Notes: a model not told the origin generated them from the letters alone. Counted from the stretch's first letter, positions 13,791 to 25,640 are shown. The stretch: 64,000 bases of DNA from Stenopsyche tienmushanensis (GCA_008973525.1 WACJ01000046.1:1054001-1118000), one strand, 5' to 3'. Translations and numbers: made by a program.

Positions 13791-14165
13791 ATGGGTAATG
13801 TTTACGAGTACACGAGTTTCCTCGCATCATATATTAAGAAGAAAGCAATCAAAGATATCCCAGATAAGGCTTCTCAGGACTGCGGCAGAGGATGCGGTAC
13901 AAAAGAAAGGCTTCTATACAGATAAAGCGATCCAAATTATCGCAGGTATCCCAGTTATGTGCGCCCCTATGATGATTGTGTGAGGTGTAAAATCCACCCC
14001 TACTACAAGCAAGGTGAGCAGGTTAAGCCAAACTACGAGTGCTTCGAAGAAATTCGAAGAAAGCAAAACGACCACAGGGTGATTAAAAATACTACATCGT
14101 TCATATTTGTTATTAAAATAGTTTATTATTTTAAGGGACAAAAAATGCCTAAAATTTCAAGTTAA
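13791..14165 (+). pseudogene. Unrecognised coding-like stretch with one in-frame stop
   Basis: Reading from ATG at 13791 gives one continuous frame to a stop at 14163-14165, interrupted only by TAA at 13923-13925. The upstream half is lysine-rich and then has CGRGCG. The downstream half has a tyrosine/proline/cysteine-rich run (RRYPSYVRPYDDCVRCKIHP) and NYECFEEIRRKQND. Codons look less AT-driven than the surroundings. I do not recognise the protein. It could be a retro-pseudogene, one exon with the stop lying in an intron, or chance. The stop directly follows a splice-acceptor-like tacag. Confidence 0.35.
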
Positions 14166-15540
14166 TCGATATATATATTTTCCCGTAGAGATTTTTCCTT
14201 TTTTAACGCAGACATAATTTTTCTCTCCTTCTTAAAATGTCATTTCCATAATGGAAGTCAGACTAAACCTGAATAAAGACGATCGATTGAAAATATCAAT
14301 ATTTCTGTTATAATTTGAGCTTGATTCATTTAAATAAAGGGTCCGAGGGCCAGCTTTTTATGCCAACATAGACAAAATTCGAGTATGCTTAATATATTCA
14401 CTTTTCTTTGATATTAAAAATGTGTAGTACGATTTTAACTATAGTGCTATATGCATAAATATTAAAATCGACGAATAAGGTGCACTAAATATTGCAAATA
14501 TGAAAATGGTAATCGTCGTAAAATTGTGCTTAAATTGGGAGATTGCTCGAAAATGGAACATCTTTGAATCGTCTCTGAGGGGAATAAAGTGGAAAATTGA
14601 TTTAGGCTATTCTTAAAGGAAGAAAAGTGTGACCGAAAACCGATATTTACTGTAAGATTAGATCGGTCCTTGAAGAAAATTTACCTGGAAGACCGGTCTT
14701 CGTCTCAAAAAACTGTAGGCTTAAGCATTACATCTATATTTGAAAAAAAAACTTTCAGGTATAAGCGTTCTAAAAAAAACCCATGGGACAAAAAAGTGTT
14801 TTATTAATGATTAGTTTTATTAGGTTAAATTCATCTCAATTTCGAAATATAATCTTGAATAAGTAAAACTTGGAAATATTTCATAAAAGGTATGATTTGG
14901 AAATTTCGGAAAAATTAATTAAAAGAGGATGATAAATAATCAGCTGCTTTCTTAAATTAAAGCATTCTTCTTAAAATAAAATGAGTTTATTTCATTAAAA
15001 AATATTTTTTTACTGCTTGTAAAATTATTATTAAAGGAAAAAAATTGTCTCAATTTTTTTTGCCAGAAAACACACTAAAAATTAACCCATGCAGAATGTA
15101 AAAGAATATTTATGCTGCAAAAATAGTAACATTTTTAAAGTTATTTCTGAAATTATAAGGTATAAATGTAATAAAAACTAAGTTCTAAAACATGCAATTT
15201 GAAATAAAGATCTCGTTGCTACCGCAGATGATTCAGTATTTACAAATATTTTTAAATACTTCTAAGCTGCATTTCAGATTTTTTTCTGAAACAAATTTCT
15301 ACATATTTGAAATAAATATGTTTGCTTGAAAAATTCCTCGAATATGAACAATTGAGAGATTGTTTGTAAGTTGATATTTTTCTGAAGTATAACTGATTTG
15401 ATTTTTCTGATAATATTGATGATTCTATACAAAATACGAAATATCCATTAAAATATGGATGAATTATTAAATTACGCTGACAATCCTTTTATGTCACGAA
15501 TGAGTTTTTTCACATGAAATGCTATTCGCTTCCTAAAAAC
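14166..15540. other. AT-rich intergenic DNA
   Basis: No gene, repeat or RNA recognised. Confidence 0.45.
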
Positions 15541-15544
15541 CGAT

Positions 15545-15930
15545 TTGTCAATTAACGTTTGTGGGATATCAAACATTTCAGCTTCAAAGAGCAACACAGT
15601 GTCCAATATGCTAGAAAAAATATTCATCTATGTGAAACGTAAAGATAACGCTAGGCCAGGGTGTAGTGAAGTTCATAGAGATACTTCGAATAGAACTCGG
15701 AAGCTTTTACCTTGTACGGATGGCGCCGGCGGCACGAACAGAAAATTGTACGGGAAAAGCGCAGTCCTATTGTAGAGGGAAAGACTAAAATGTCGGAAAA
15801 ACACATACACACACCCACATCAGTTTATGAATTTAAAAAACATCCCTCTCCATCTGAAGAGCGTTTCATACATTTGTGGCGCAAAATACAAGAGCATCTG
15901 TTGAAATACCTCGGACGCGTTATAATGTAA
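15545..15930 (+). other. Coding-like stretch of unknown nature
   Basis: Two overlapping plus-strand frames (15545-15775 and 15712-15930) are open over a less AT-rich block. The second reads into a basic, then EEK/PSPSEERF-containing tail. No domain is recognised. It may be an exon or remnant, or simply a GC-balanced region with fortuitous frames. Confidence 0.25.
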
Positions 15931-18900
15931 GCGTCTTAACATTAAAGCTGACCTATTATTTGCCTTTTGTGCTTAATTTTTTGGTAAGAAATATTTCGTT
16001 TTGAACTCCCCTGGAGAGGTTGGAGTGCTATTTTTACTCTGTTGATTCTGTTTGATACGGAACGCGAGCTTTTAGGGGATGTCTTTTTAGCTAAGAGTTT
16101 TCAGTAAAAATATTTGGTAAGCAAATTATGATAAATTCTATAATAAATACATGTTTTTGTATTTTTAGAATTTGGTTTTTTAACCCATCATTGAACCCCT
16201 AAGTACCCATAATTGAATAGTTTTGTATTAATATAATATAAGATTTATCTGGCATCGTATCAAAATCTTATAAATACAAATAAAAATCAATTTTCTCTAT
16301 TACAAAAAGACTTCTTCTTAAAATCATTATCTTACAATCTTCCATATCAGATTTGTTTATTTATTTATATGTATATTTTGATGTCAATTAAGAGATTGGA
16401 CGATTCCCATCTTGTCCCGCAAGCACTTTCAATCGACTTTTAATATTCTAATGTACAACAGATTTTATTATAGCTTTATGAATAATCATAAATGCTGATT
16501 CAAGTATAGTAAGATTTTTGTTAGACATAAATTAGCTTTCCTCCAAGTTTAAGATATTCAAAACAAATTTATGAATTCTATATAGATAATTACGAGTTTT
16601 CCGTGTTTATTTGCACGATTTCAAATTATACATATTTTTCTTAAACATCAAGTGATTCATTTTTGAAAATTGCCCTCGATCTCATCTGCCTTAAAGAAAA
16701 TGATTACAAAAAAGGATTTGAAAAAAAAATCTATCAAGCGAATGAGGTGAACATGAGTTAAAAACGAAGGGGGAGGGTTGTTTTAGTTTTACCCCTAACA
16801 TGAATGAGTCAAGATAATTTCCTATAATTAATCGTTTATTAAAAATAAACAGGCCCGAAATTTTTCCTACGTTTTTTCTCCCTAATAATTTAACAACAAT
16901 AAGTATTTGGTTAATGAATAAGTTAATAAGTCATTTGTTCATAGATATTTAAATATTTTAAAATTAGTGATTTTTTAGTCTTTATTCTTGAATTATTAAC
17001 TGAATCATTGTTGGATCCAAATCCAATGAGTAAGCTAAATAAAGCAAGGCTTTCCATGCTCATGTTCCAAAGTCAGACGCAAAATAATATCAATAAAATG
17101 ATTTAGTTTTATTAACTGATTGCTTTAGTGCTTTTCTGTTGTTATCTTAATTTCAAGAGCTTTTGAACATTTATTGTTTTCCATTGCTTCCACCATTTTC
17201 TATTGGAGAACCTACTAGTGAAAGGATTTTTCATATGGTGGTTTCCCATTTAGCAATATTTGAATGGGAATTATATTCTAGATAGAAGACGAGAGAATCT
17301 AGGAGTGAGTAGCGAAATTATTATTTTATTGAAATGGTAATTTAATAATTCCAAAATTAAATCACCCACTAACGGGCGTTATTGTATGACTTATAATCGC
17401 CTCAGTATTTACTTTTTTAAATCCATGAAATTAGGGTAAATCTGGATTGAGATGATCGATCGGAAATAGTAATATTTCCAATTTTCCATATTTGTTGGTA
17501 ATATGGATTTGAGCTTGAACCCGAACCTAAATAGTAAGAGTGTTATCTAAACTCCTATACCAACACTTTTTTCCATAAATGTTACTAATCATCTTCCAAA
17601 TAGCAATTGAACTTTCTTGCACTGTTGTTCTTTCATTTTCATTAGTTCGTACTTCCAGGGCATATATTAAATTGGTATCATTTGGCATTCACGATGTATT
17701 CTGTTATTCCAATTATCTGGTTTTTTAAGCAATCTTCTTAGAATTAGCAAGTCTTAGAATTAAATTTTGTATGAAATTCTTGTTTTATAAATATGAACAG
17801 TGTGTTTGAGGATACAATTATTTATAGCAGCGCCCACTGAGTCCTTCAACGGTTTAAAAGCCTCAAACGAATACGTTGTATTTGAAACAAAACACAAGCT
17901 GATTTTAATAGGAATACAGGCATGTAAAGATTTTCAATGTTTTATGTAAGCGATGAAAATATGTTTCAAGCAAAAATGCTATAAATTGAAATGTGAATCA
18001 AATTATTTACCAAAAATGCAAATTAAATAATTTCAAAATAAATTTGATCTGACGAATTATCAAAGAGCTTTCATAAATGAGACGATTAAAGACTTGTTAT
18101 GCGAAAGCTCAAGAATAACTAACATAAATAGTTCATTAAATTCCCTCTGGAGAGATGCCAATTGCTGCAAATCAGTTGAATAAACACGATGAAAAAGTTT
18201 TCTTAAAAACACTCAAGATAATGTTATGGGGTGGTTCAGAATGTAAATAAAAGTTGAATCCACGCATTGTATACTAATTGAAATATTTGGAGCTATATTT
18301 ATCTATTTTTACGAATTCTCAAGACAAAATTCATCCCATCAGCAGATAATACAACTACATGATTCATGTGGCGTCTTTAGAGTGCACATACGTAAATGAT
18401 GGAGGTTTTAATAATTTATGACCTCTCAAATGGCTGAACACTTTATCGAATTTCCTACGAATGCAAATGCACGATTGAAAGCCGTGAAATTCACGCTATC
18501 GAAACGGTGCCTCTCAATCTTTAACTAGATATGGATTATTCAAAATACACCCATTTTGCTATTAAGAAATCTACTCTTTTATATGCAGTCCTATATTTTC
18601 TATAGAGCTGCAAGACTTTAAAAATGATAGAATTAACAAAAAGGTATTTTTTGCCATAATTACTAATCTAATGTCATCAATTATATATAATATAATATGC
18701 GAAGGTTCCACAAAGATTAGTTACTATGGTTAATCAACTCATCTTAAATATTAATATGAAAGCTTCCTAAATATCATAATGGAAGGACTTTCCCGAATAG
18801 GAACAAAATTAAAGATATATTTGATATAAATGATCCATCCAAATACACAATCAAAATCGTCAAAGCATTAAGATATTTTTTTGAAATGTGTAAAAACATA

Positions 18901-19545
18901 TTGTCACAATAATATTGAATAAAATTTACTAAGGACTTATCTGGATATGCATGATTTTATGTGGTGATTTTGCGTCGCTTTCCATATAATAGGGTCATTG
19001 ATATATGTTAGGTAAATTCAGGTATGAAAAGATATATGAGCGAGCTAAAAATATACGTAAAAATACGCCATAGCACGATTTTGAGCCTGAATTTTAAATC
19101 GACTTGAAAATATCAGTAAATCATCATTTTCGATGACATAATATTGGGATTTTGTTCAATTTGTACACCTATTCATACAACATCATCATGTATATTAACA
19201 TTTGTTTCTTATTAAATGGAATTTATGCTTAAAAACTACCAAGTTGAAAAACAAGCATCGTGTTACTTATTATTAATTAGCCACATACCATATCAGTACG
19301 TTTTTACATGTCAATGTTCCTCGGAATAGGATTAACTATTCTGGTAAATTAAATGTCCGTTAACTGAATTGTTAGTTATATACGTCTAGTCTTTTTAGAA
19401 TTTCATTTTTATAGCAGCTTTCTCAACGTAAAAAAAGTCGGACTATTTTTAATTTTTGAGTCACTGACATGATGTACTTATAGGTAGTTCCACAATCAAT
19501 CATTTTGAGTTCAAATTTGTAGGATATATGGCTTGTGACCAAATT
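15931..19545. other. AT-rich intergenic DNA
   Basis: No gene or mobile element recognised over 3.6 kb. Reading frames are short and AT-driven. Confidence 0.45.
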
Positions 19546-19593
19546 TATATATATATATATATAGCGTATATATATATATATATATATATACGC
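19546..19593. repeat. (TA)n microsatellite with palindromic core
   Basis: Two adjoining TA runs are separated by gcg. The second, with its flanks, forms a perfect palindrome beginning gcgtata and ending tatacgc (19564-19593). It would form a cruciform or hairpin. The overlapping frames on both strands (poly Tyr-Ile) are artefacts. Confidence 0.9.
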
Positions 19594-20699
19594 TTTGAAA
19601 ACCCATGCCAAAATAGTTGGCAATTATCCTATAAAAGGGGATGTAAAAAAACCTTATCTATTTTGAACAGGGAGATAACTTTCACCAATTTCCAAACGAA
19701 TGGAAAATACCCCATGATCAAATATGCATTAAATATTCATTTTAATAGAATAATTACTCTAATAATATTTTTAAGGTTAATAAAAATCGCGTTTTATGTT
19801 GTATATACCAGGGGATTTTTTGAATTTTAAAGTAATTATTTTTATAGTTTTGATAGGGTTTGAAGGTTAATTTGGTATTTAAGTTATTGTGGGAATCCCT
19901 TATTGATTTTCTAACAATTTAATGATTTTATTATTTCACATGAACTCTGAATTTTGTTCTCGACTTCTGTTTTCGACAGCTACTGTATTTTTTTATTGAA
20001 ATAACAATTTACTTATATTTGTTTTTTATGGATTTTACCATTAATGTGTCGATAGTTAATCTATTTAATCACATATTATTTAAAATACTAGGTATCTTTG
20101 AATATCCCCTTTCAAAATTTTCTAATAATTTATTATTAATTTATGCATTTTTTCTGCTTTTTTAATACATATTTCTACTTTTTTGTCCTTACAAATAATT
20201 AAAATGATATGTATTTAAACCAGTAACTGTAAATAACTGAATTTGTCATATCTACATATTATTGTTTGTCACTTGTGTCTCTACGAGAAAGCTCCTAAAA
20301 TTAAACTGTTGCAGTTGGTTGCAACGCAAAAGATAAAATTGTGTTTATGACATATTTAATAAATTAATAACAACATCTAATCGCTCTGTCGATTAAAAGT
20401 TCCTTAAAAATATTATATTTGAATGTATTTTCTAGTCACATAAAAACGGTTGATGGACAAGCCCTGTAGTTAGCCGAAGTATGCAATAAAGAAATATTTG
20501 TATAATCGCCACATTAACTGGCGGAATACCAACGTTTTTACAGACATATAGAAGATTTAGCACTAAAGAATACATTTGTGAAAACGAAACGGAAAAGAAG
20601 CATGAGCATGTAAACTACATTAGGGTCTGCAAACTTATTCCATAAAATTTTAATACCCGTCCTTGAAATATCTTACAGAGCCTAGTAATGTTCATGGAG
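19594..20699. other. AT-rich intergenic DNA
   Basis: Nothing recognised. Confidence 0.45.
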
Positions 20700-21115
20700 C
20701 AGTTGTCCTCGAGGGCTTATGCACGTGACCTATATACCCCACGTGTGTGAATCTCGTTGTCTATTAATCGAGCAACGCTGGGATGTCGTATTGAAGATTA
20801 TTTAATTAAGCTAAGGACGTCTTATGTAACGCGTGTCGGGTTACGCAGCAACCGGCAAATCTTCCAGGAGGTCCCCAACGTTGCTGGAGCAAATTACACG
20901 CCCTGCAACTTTGCAGTTAAAAGTTTAAGCAGCGACCGTCTGCTGGGTGACATTTGCATTATCACCGGGCGCATTTCCGCCCCCAAGCCTCCCCAACTAA
21001 TAATTTCACACCACCCACACACATTTGGCGCCCCTCGGCAGCGGCCTCGTCTGAGGTGCTGCTCACAGATTACAAAGTGTTGTTTTATGGCCGCGAGCAG
21101 TTTATGAGTTTTGTA
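20700..21115. promoter_or_regulatory. GC-rich island, candidate regulatory DNA
   Basis: One of the most GC-rich blocks in the window. It is open in one plus frame at 20757-21107 (116 codons), but the translation has no domain, low-complexity proline/arginine stretches and no start context, so I do not call a gene. The block ends with ttttatggccgcgagcagtttatgag (around 21085-21106), where TTTATGG and TTTATGA are caudal/posterior-Hox-like words. The regulatory reading is inferred. Confidence 0.3.
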
Positions 21116-22112
21116 TTGTTGCGAATGTGATGGATGCTTGCTCCGAATGAAATATTCAACGCTAGGTGGCCTGGAAACTCATCAAAATATTTTATTGTAG
21201 CTCGCACGTTGAATGCATTTTAATGTAAAACTACTAGACGAAATAACTAAACTTAAAACTGAAAGCAATTTACCAAATTTTTGATATCATTCTCTGTGTT
21301 TGGAAATAGATTACATTTGAAGTACAATGTCCTACATTGTAGCAGTTTATTCCGGCTTCCCTTAAATTCCAGTTTACTTCTAATTTAAAATCGATACCTA
21401 GAAAAGGATACCTATTTTTAGTGCAAGACTCTTACGAGTCACTTATTTTACTTAAGGTCCTATTTATATTATCAAACTTAGACCTTCTCCATATGAAATT
21501 TTCTAGCTATAAAAGCTTTCATGTAATGGTTTCGCATTGCTTTTTCCATATGAATACATTAGGATAAGAATATTAAATAGGAAAGACTAAATACACGAGT
21601 TACAAATTTTAATTATTTTTTAATACATAGAATAATGCAACTTGTTTAATTGATTTAAAATCAGTCTAAGAGTGTTAGTAAAATATAGAAAAAAATAAAG
21701 ATAAAACGATCGAACCACAGGAAATCAAATGGGTTATATGACTCACAATTTGCAAATTTGAGTATTTATTAGATCCAAAACAAGTCTGAGTCTCTATGAA
21801 AGGCCACATCGAGGGATGACCGTGCCATAAAATGGATAACTGGTCTCCAATGAATTCCACCAGGCATACAACCTTAACCAAAAGTACTGAGCACACTATA
21901 AAATCCTCATTTTTTTGTAATAGTATTAGGATAGCTGAAGTAAAACTACATAGATAAATAATGTAGAAAGAATTTAACATTTCTTTTATGTTTCACTATA
22001 TCCCATATAAGCTCTTTTGATTTTTTTTTTTGGAGTTTGTGCAGGTCTGTCATGTTTAAATTTTATGATTTATAAAACACAGCTCAATGCGAACATATAC
22101 TAATTATGTATA
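21116..22112. other. AT-rich intergenic DNA
   Basis: No recognised gene. A 101-codon minus frame at 21675-21980 is hydrophobic and unassigned. Confidence 0.45.
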
Positions 22113-22134
22113 CAGTGAAACCTCGATTTTACGT
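22113..22134 (+). repeat. Left terminal inverted repeat of pogo/Tigger element
   Basis: Starts cagtgaaacctcgat directly after TA. It pairs with the right end with about 17 of 22 positions equal. Confidence 0.9.
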
Positions 22135-22273
22135 TTTCCAAGGGACCCTGAAAAAAAAAACGGTAATTGCGGGAAACGGTTAATGCGGGAAAGCTTCAAA
22201 TAATAATAAAAAACAACTAAAATCTTAAAAAAACATTTATTTATTAGTTACTTTTATATATTGTATATAAAAT

Positions 22274-22890
22274 TTATTTTTTAAAAAACTCCTTTATGTT
22301 TGTTTGCTTCTTTGTTGTTTGGCACTTTAATTGGAACAAAGACGCCTCAAACTCGCGTACTTTTCTAAGAGCGGATTCATCTATTTCCTTGGAATAGAAA
22401 AATGATTTAATTTTTTCGAAGGCCAATAATGCTTCTGTAAATGTCGGAATAGATTCGGTATTATGTTCTTCGCCATCTTCCTCTTCACTGCTGTCATTAG
22501 TTGCATCACATAATGAGTCGATTGTCTCAACGCCACAGAAGATTTTGTGATCCCTTTTATTTTGGCTATTTGCAAAGCTTTTTCTTTGACTATGGATCCA
22601 TCAATGGGTATGTTTTCAGCTCGCGCCTGCTGGTACCACGTGTAAAGAATATCATCAAGCTCTCCAAAAGTAGATTCCTTAGCAGACTTTCTTTTATTCG
22701 TTGTCTTGCCGCACTTTTCAATTGTTTTGCGAATGTTACTCTTCATAGCAACAATCGTGTTTAGAGTTGATGGTGCTAATCCCAGACGTTTTGCTATGTC
22801 AATTCGTTTTTCTCCTGGATTGTTTTCGACGTCTTAAATTATTTTCAGCTTCTCAGCTAGAGTTCTAGTTTTCTTCATGGGTGGCGGCAT
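22274..22890 (-). pseudogene. Tigger/pogo transposase, catalytic domain deleted
   Basis: ATG at 22888-22890 opens MPPPMKKTRTLAEKLKII, the start of a pipsqueak-type helix-turn-helix, followed by NNPGEKRIDIAKRLGLAPST, its recognition part. A TAA at 22834-22836 interrupts it. Next comes a CENP-B-type helix-turn-helix (LDDILYTWYQQARAENIPID, then KEKALQIAKIKGI). Right after this, near 22530-22550, the frame changes and the sequence jumps to a transposase C-terminal tail: acidic DSSEEEDGEE, then FTEALLAFEKIKSFF, SALRKVREFEASL and a final KEFFKK before TAA at 22274-22276. The whole DDE/D nuclease core, some 200 residues in the family, is missing. Two DNA-binding domains plus tail could act only as a binding or repressor protein, and the early stop argues against even that. 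Confidence 0.85.
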
Positions 22891-23042
22891 TTTAGTTTCA
22901 ATTTGGAAAAAAATTCGATACGAGATGTGAGGCAATATTGAACGCAACTGACTTGTACAAATTCAGCTACGCGACTAAAAAGTTTGTATGTACAGGAATC
23001 ATTATTACCATGAATTTTAAACAATTCAACATTTGCATTGTA

Positions 23043-23606
23043 ACTTAGAGATAAAACGGATTGGGAAATTCCCAACCTCGATACTAAGGAATGTTGGACA
23101 CCGATGTTCGTCAAATCAGTCAAACAAAAGATGATAGGTTTTCCCTCTTTAAGTGACGATCTCCGAATAATCGACAATAGCGTAGATAAGGTAAACCTAT
23201 TATCCAAAACTTTGGGACTAATCACCAGGATTCCCAGCACTTAAGCGACAATAGCACACAACAGACGATTTCGAAATCATTAAAATAATTCTTCAAAAAT
23301 TATCCTAAATCCTTAACAAATACTAAAATAATCACTCCGTTAGAAACTTTTATTAAGAAAAAATAAAGATTAAAAACAAAAATACACAGGTTCGGCGAAA
23401 TTGATAATACAATCATTAAAAACTTCCCACGAAAGTTTTCAATGCTTGCCTGAAAATCGGTTATTATCCCACATTATGGAAATTTGTAAAGGTAATTCCG
23501 ATTCCAAAATCAGTCCAAAAAAATGATCCATCCCGAAAACTATAGACCGATCACTCGGCTGTGTCAAACTTGCTTGCCGAGATACGGAGAAATATGCAAT
23601 AAAAAC
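23043..23606 (+). pseudogene. Jockey-like non-LTR retrotransposon ORF2 fragment nested in the pogo element
   Basis: Plus-strand translation of 23043-23240 resembles the segment just upstream of reverse transcriptase in Jockey-clade ORF2: a WTPMFVKSVKQK stretch followed by PSLSDDLRIIDNSVDKVNLL, equivalent to PPL...G...D..DKANLLADTF. After a gap, 23394-23540 gives EIDNTIIKNFPRK and FNACLKIGYYPTLWK, VKVIPIPK, then in a shifted frame NYRPIT and SNLLAEI. These are the N-terminal reverse-transcriptase blocks (usually FNACLRLGYFP.WK.A.VIPIPKPGKDP..P.NYRPISLLS.LAK..EK). The catalytic FADD block is absent. Frames shift at least twice and a piece between PRK and FNA is lost. It runs opposite to the surrounding transposase gene. 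Confidence 0.8.
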
Positions 23607-23775
23607 GGTCAATCGGGATAATATTTGTGACGGGACCAAAATATTTAAACGGTTTATCGAGGAAATCGGTAAATCGGGGAACGGTCAATGCGGGATTATT
23701 TAACGTTGTTCTTATGGGAGTTTGACGGGACTATAAAAAATGAACGGTCTATCCGGGAAAACGTATTATGCGGGA

Positions 23776-23797
23776 ACGGTTTATCGAGGTTCCACTG
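23776..23797 (-). repeat. Right terminal inverted repeat of pogo/Tigger element
   Basis: Reads atcgaggttccactg up to 23797 and is followed by TA. It is the inverse counterpart of 22113-22134. Confidence 0.9.
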
Positions 23798-25089
23798 TAT
23801 ATACTAGGGTGGTCCTTATTTGGGTCAAATTCGAATATTTGATTTGATTTTCCACCTTAAAAAACGATTTCAGTATTTTTTTCAATTTTTTAAAATAATA
23901 TTTAGGGGTCACTACCAAGGTTTGAATTTTAATTTAAAAAAATAAAACACTATAATACTTTGTTGTATATTTAGAAAAAATATTAAATAATGAATAAAAA
24001 TATTTTTTTTGCCAAGACTTTCTATTATAATAAAAAATATTTGCATTATTTCATAAGCACGATGTTTGCATGCACGATGATATACCTCTTTGTTTTTGTT
24101 TAAACTTAGTACAAATATTTGAATTTTACTTGTAAACAATAACCATGTAGTCCCAAATAACTGAAAATAGCAACCAAACATACAAAAAATCGCAATTGTG
24201 CATTGTTTGTGTCTTGGTTAGTATGCCAATACCTTTGAATGACAAACAATAAAAATCACACCAAATAATGATATAGGATGATTCTTTGAGATATAAATTT
24301 TTATACAGACAATATTTAAAATACATTTTCAAACTTAAAAGGCTTTTTTATATATTTTATAATTGCATATAACTTTAATCAATAAATAAACTCATTTCCA
24401 ACCGTTATTGTCATTATCTTCTTGATTGTTGTTTTTAATTTTACAGTTTTAATTATTTTTATAAAGCTAAAGATGTCAAACTCATTTAAAAAATAAAATC
24501 CAATTAATTTCAATTATCGAAAAACAAACGTTGAAATGAAAACGAATGCAGAAGTTCGCCAAGAAGGACTCGGTTAATTTAAAGTTTTATGCGCAATATC
24601 TTCACTAGCACGGGTTAAAAGTCCATCTCCACAGTTTTCGAAACTCTATTATAGTGAAGCAGAGGTCTTTTGCCCTCGACTCTAGTTAAAACTTCAAATA
24701 GGCAAATATTTAGTTCCGCAATGGAAGTGCCCCTTGGCGACTTGTTCTGCGACATTTTAAGCGAAACCAAAACATTTGTATCTGGAAGTTAATTTAAACT
24801 TCAATTGGATTGTAAATAATGTGAACAGGGTAAAATTAGTGCGACATTTAATTTGATGCAAAGCTAAGACTTTCAACCTGCACAAAAACAGAATAGCACT
24901 TTTATTTCTCAAGTCGTCGTTATACATTCTTCATATTAAATATCAAATATTAAGTGTTTTGTTAATGAGTTGGTTTTTTAAATAAAATATAATATGGAGA
25001 AAATATTCGAGCAAAAACCAAATTCAAAAAATTATCAATAAATTTGGACATATTTATTTACACAAATTTCTTATAAAATACATAAAATA
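23798..25089. other. AT-rich spacer
   Basis: No gene recognised. It begins tatactagggtggtccttat (from 23798), a word that looks like the end of another transposon family, but no inverted partner was found. A GC-balanced patch lies at 24560-24800. Confidence 0.4.
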
Positions 25090-25640
25090 CACTCAGGTTT
25101 CGTATAACACGATATTTATACAACACGATTTTATATAGCATGATTGATGAATTGTAGCATTTTTTTGTACGACGCGCTTTATATAACATGAAATTGCGTC
25201 AATTGACATAGAATCTGCCAAAGACATTGCTTCAAAATGTATCTAAATTAAAAAATAAAGACCACATACCAGATCAGATATTCAAGGTAGATAAATGGGA
25301 TTGTATTGGAAAAAGATGTTTTATCGAACCTATACATTAAAAAGCAATAAAAATGCGAAGGGATGAATCCCTTTGAAAAGTGGCGAACGCAAAAACATCT
25401 TTAATCTTCTGTTCTAACTTTTCTGGAGATTTCATAATAAAACCTTTACTTATTAATCGGTCTTTAAGCCCCCGAGCACTGAACGGATAAAATAAGACAA
25501 ATTTGCTTGTTTTTTTACTGACAAAAATTCTTAAACATCAGCTATTATTTTTAAAGATTGGTTTTATATGAGCTTTAGACCTGATGCAAAAATTTATATG
25601 ATGAAAAATATATGTTTTATAATACAGCCCTTACAGATAA
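25090..25640 (+). mobile_element. Tigger element, left end and transposase core
   Basis: The left end follows TA (25088-25089): cactcaggtttcgtataacacg, the terminal word also present at 1.75 and 40.7 kb, with further subterminal copies (acaacacgatt, atagcatgatt) to about 25145. The first part of the transposase gene is missing between this end and about 25215. The right end is uncertain: an inverse of the terminal word, tatagtatgaggaccta, followed by TA, lies at 26866-26885 and would make the element about 1.8 kb including the mariner remnant at 25.97-26.56 kb. Confidence 0.65.
25215..25640 (+). pseudogene. Tigger/CENP-B-like transposase, catalytic core fragment
   Basis: From 25260 the plus strand reads IPDQIFKVDKWDCIGKRC, matching the first catalytic-aspartate block of Tigger transposases (usually ...QIFNADETGLFWKRMP). 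It continues to TSLIFCSNFSGDFIIKPLLI and RSLSPRALNG (family: LLL.ANAAGDFKLKPLLVYHSENPRALKG). After a frame change it gives IIFKDWFYMSFRPDAK, the DWF helix of the fold. Stops interrupt it at least three times. The LDNAPGH and QPLDQ blocks expected next are not found. This is a dead core fragment of the same family whose next blocks survive at 40.77 kb. Confidence 0.8.

Larger units (their letters stand above)
22113..23797 (-). mobile_element. pogo/Tigger transposon, non-autonomous, with nested LINE fragment
   Basis: The ends are inverted repeats: cagtgaaacctcgat... at 22113-22134 and ...atcgaggttccactg at 23776-23797, flanked by TA (22111-22112 and 23798-23799). Both subterminal zones carry many copies of a short word, (a)acggt-n-(a)tgcggga or tcgggga (for example 22160-22190 and 23610-23790), typical of transposase-binding arrays. 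A transposase gene reads toward the left end (22274-22890, minus) but lacks the catalytic domain. A LINE ORF2 fragment lies between the gene start and the right end in the opposite direction. Length is about 1.7 kb, whereas full pogo/Tigger elements are usually above 2 kb, so this is a deleted copy mobilised, if ever, in trans. Confidence 0.9.

Noticed and set aside
19423..19830. Frames with long Tyr-Ile runs
   Set aside because: They are translations of the (TA)n microsatellite.
20757..21107. 116-codon plus frame as a gene
   Set aside because: It lies in a GC-rich island, has low-complexity composition and no domain, start context or splice support.
22875..23240. 121-codon minus-strand frame with a SRLGISQS piece that looks like a helix-turn-helix
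   Set aside because: The plus strand of the same bases reads as LINE ORF2 in line with the next fragment, so the minus frame is a shadow.
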